Below are positions 63,563-64,000 of a stretch of DNA of 64,000 bases, piece by piece (within the stretch, counting starts at the first letter, position 1; every line of letters starts with the position of its first letter). A program made the position numbers and the translations under genes. The notes below the pieces were generated by a model. That model ran no database searches, was not told where the DNA came from, and saw only the letters and a program-made list of their open reading frames with translations. The DNA comes from CAVVGB01 sp963747715 (GTDB taxonomy: Bacteria > Actinomycetota > Thermoleophilia > Gaiellales > Gaiellaceae), in the NCBI GenBank assembly GCA_963747715.1, contig CAVVGB010000003.1:472429-536428 (forward strand), in the 5' to 3' direction.

Positions 63563-64000
63563 ACGCCGGCCGGCTCCTGGCCGGTGAGGCCCGCGATGGC
63601 GCCCATGATCCGGTCGGTCAGGTCACGACGCGCCCGGCCGCTCGGCACCACGCCGTCGTACTCGTCCGCGACGGTGATCGGCTCGCCGACCCGCACGGTG
63701 ACGTCGACCTTGCCCAGCCGCGGGCGGTTCGCGCCGACCGGCTGGATCTCCTCGGTCCCCAGCAGGCCGACCGGCAGGACCGGGCAGCCGGCGGTGAGGG
63801 CGAGGTGCGCCACGCCGGTGCAGCCGGTAGAGCCGGCCGTCGCGCGAGAGCGGGTGCCCTCGGGGACGATGCCGAACGCCTCCCCGCGCCGCAGCACCTC
63901 GAGCGCGGTGTCGAGGCTGGCGATCGCCGCCTTGGTGTCGTCGCGGTCGACAGGCAGCATGCCCAGGCCCTCGAACCACGCCCGCGTCAGCGTGCCCTTC
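63532..64000 (-). CDS. 1-acyl-glycerol-3-phosphate acyltransferase (PlsC-like), 5' end outside the window
   Basis: The frame is open to base 64000. LPVDRDDTKAAIASLDTALEVLRRGEAFGIVPEGTRSR contains the EGTRSR glycerol-phosphate-binding motif; GCPVLPVGLLGTEEIQP follows. The catalytic HX4D is outside the window. Near 63840 short indels distort the segment after EGTRSR. It acylates lysophosphatidic acid in membrane lipid synthesis. Its end overlaps the convergent DUF1116 gene by about 31 bases. Confidence 0.8.
   Translation of the reverse strand, partial: KGTLTRAWFEGLGMLPVDRDDTKAAIASLDTALEVLRRGEAFGIVPEGTRSRATAGSTGCTGVAHLALTAGCPVLPVGLLGTEEIQPVGANRPRLGKVDVTVRVGEPITVADEYDGVVPSGRARRDLTDRIMGAIAGLTGQEPAGVYNERSASST

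Overview
This 64 kb window is high-GC bacterial DNA that does not read as one continuous chromosome. Gene content and four mid-gene breaks suggest at least five pieces from different bacteria, as in a mis-joined metagenomic or long-read contig. Piece A (1 to about 35,065) resembles a deep-branching actinobacterium (Thermoleophilia/Gaiella-like): dense packing, GTG starts, GTGA stop/start overlaps and a thrS-infC-rpmI-rplT-trmH-pheS order. Piece B (about 35,066-48,535) looks like Myxococcota or Planctomycetota (MoxR, DUF58 and von Willebrand proteins around an ABC exporter, plus a histone H1-like peptide) and is full of frameshifts. Piece C (about 48,540-48,915) is a short fragment of an actinobacterial-type ftsZ. 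Piece D (about 48,925-63,055) looks acidobacterial or proteobacterial (DUF3300/DUF2950 pair, GreB, O-antigen-type genes, heme peroxidase). Piece E (about 63,060-64,000) is again actinobacterium-like (DUF1116 and PlsC). Taxonomic assignments are inferences from gene families; the mid-gene breaks are visible directly.

Piece A, region by region. Positions 1-6,000: a DUF2254 membrane protein, a small secreted protein behind a structured leader, and a minus-strand ABC exporter (duplicated ATPase plus 900-residue FtsX permease). Positions 6,000-11,400: a cold-shock protein lying wholly antisense to the 3' end of an intradiol-dioxygenase-like lipoprotein gene, an LPXTG-like cysteine-pair surface protein, and a secreted subtilisin with four C-terminal repeats carrying adjacent cysteines. 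Positions 11,350-17,600: small membrane proteins, two MFS transporters, a CopA-type copper ATPase and a metallophosphatase. Positions 17,590-24,543: a phosphate island with a PiT transporter converging on pstSCAB-phoU, a short soluble histidine kinase just upstream of pstS, and a response regulator whose start codon overlaps the kinase start on the other strand. Positions 24,691-35,065: small regulatory and phosphatase-like proteins, the translation cluster, DUF2332, an rRNA/tRNA methyltransferase, DUF2207/LemA, a methyltransferase, and a pheS start that breaks after about 64 codons.

Piece B reads, in one direction, as ThuA domain, coiled-coil membrane protein, MoxR ATPase, a large envelope protein, ABC ATPase, ABC permease, DUF58, (antisense H1-like peptide), DUF1415, BatA-like and a second VWA protein that is cut off. 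Most stops overlap the next start, so this is one operon; frameshifts every few hundred bases are most simply read errors. Piece D carries DUF2950/DUF3300, secreted proteins of unknown role, greB, a methyltransferase, a flippase and glycosyltransferase pair, a DCC-family oxidoreductase divergent from a TetR regulator with a 16-bp palindrome over its start codon, two genes with internal deletions, a heme peroxidase and part of an amino-acid permease.

No rRNA, tRNA, CRISPR array, insertion sequence, integrase or replication origin was recognised. No defence system or clearly new multi-gene system could be supported. The strongest leads are the structured leaders, the antisense csp/dioxygenase overlap, the overlapping divergent two-component starts, and the MoxR/ABC/VWA cluster; the most important caution is the mosaic nature of the contig.
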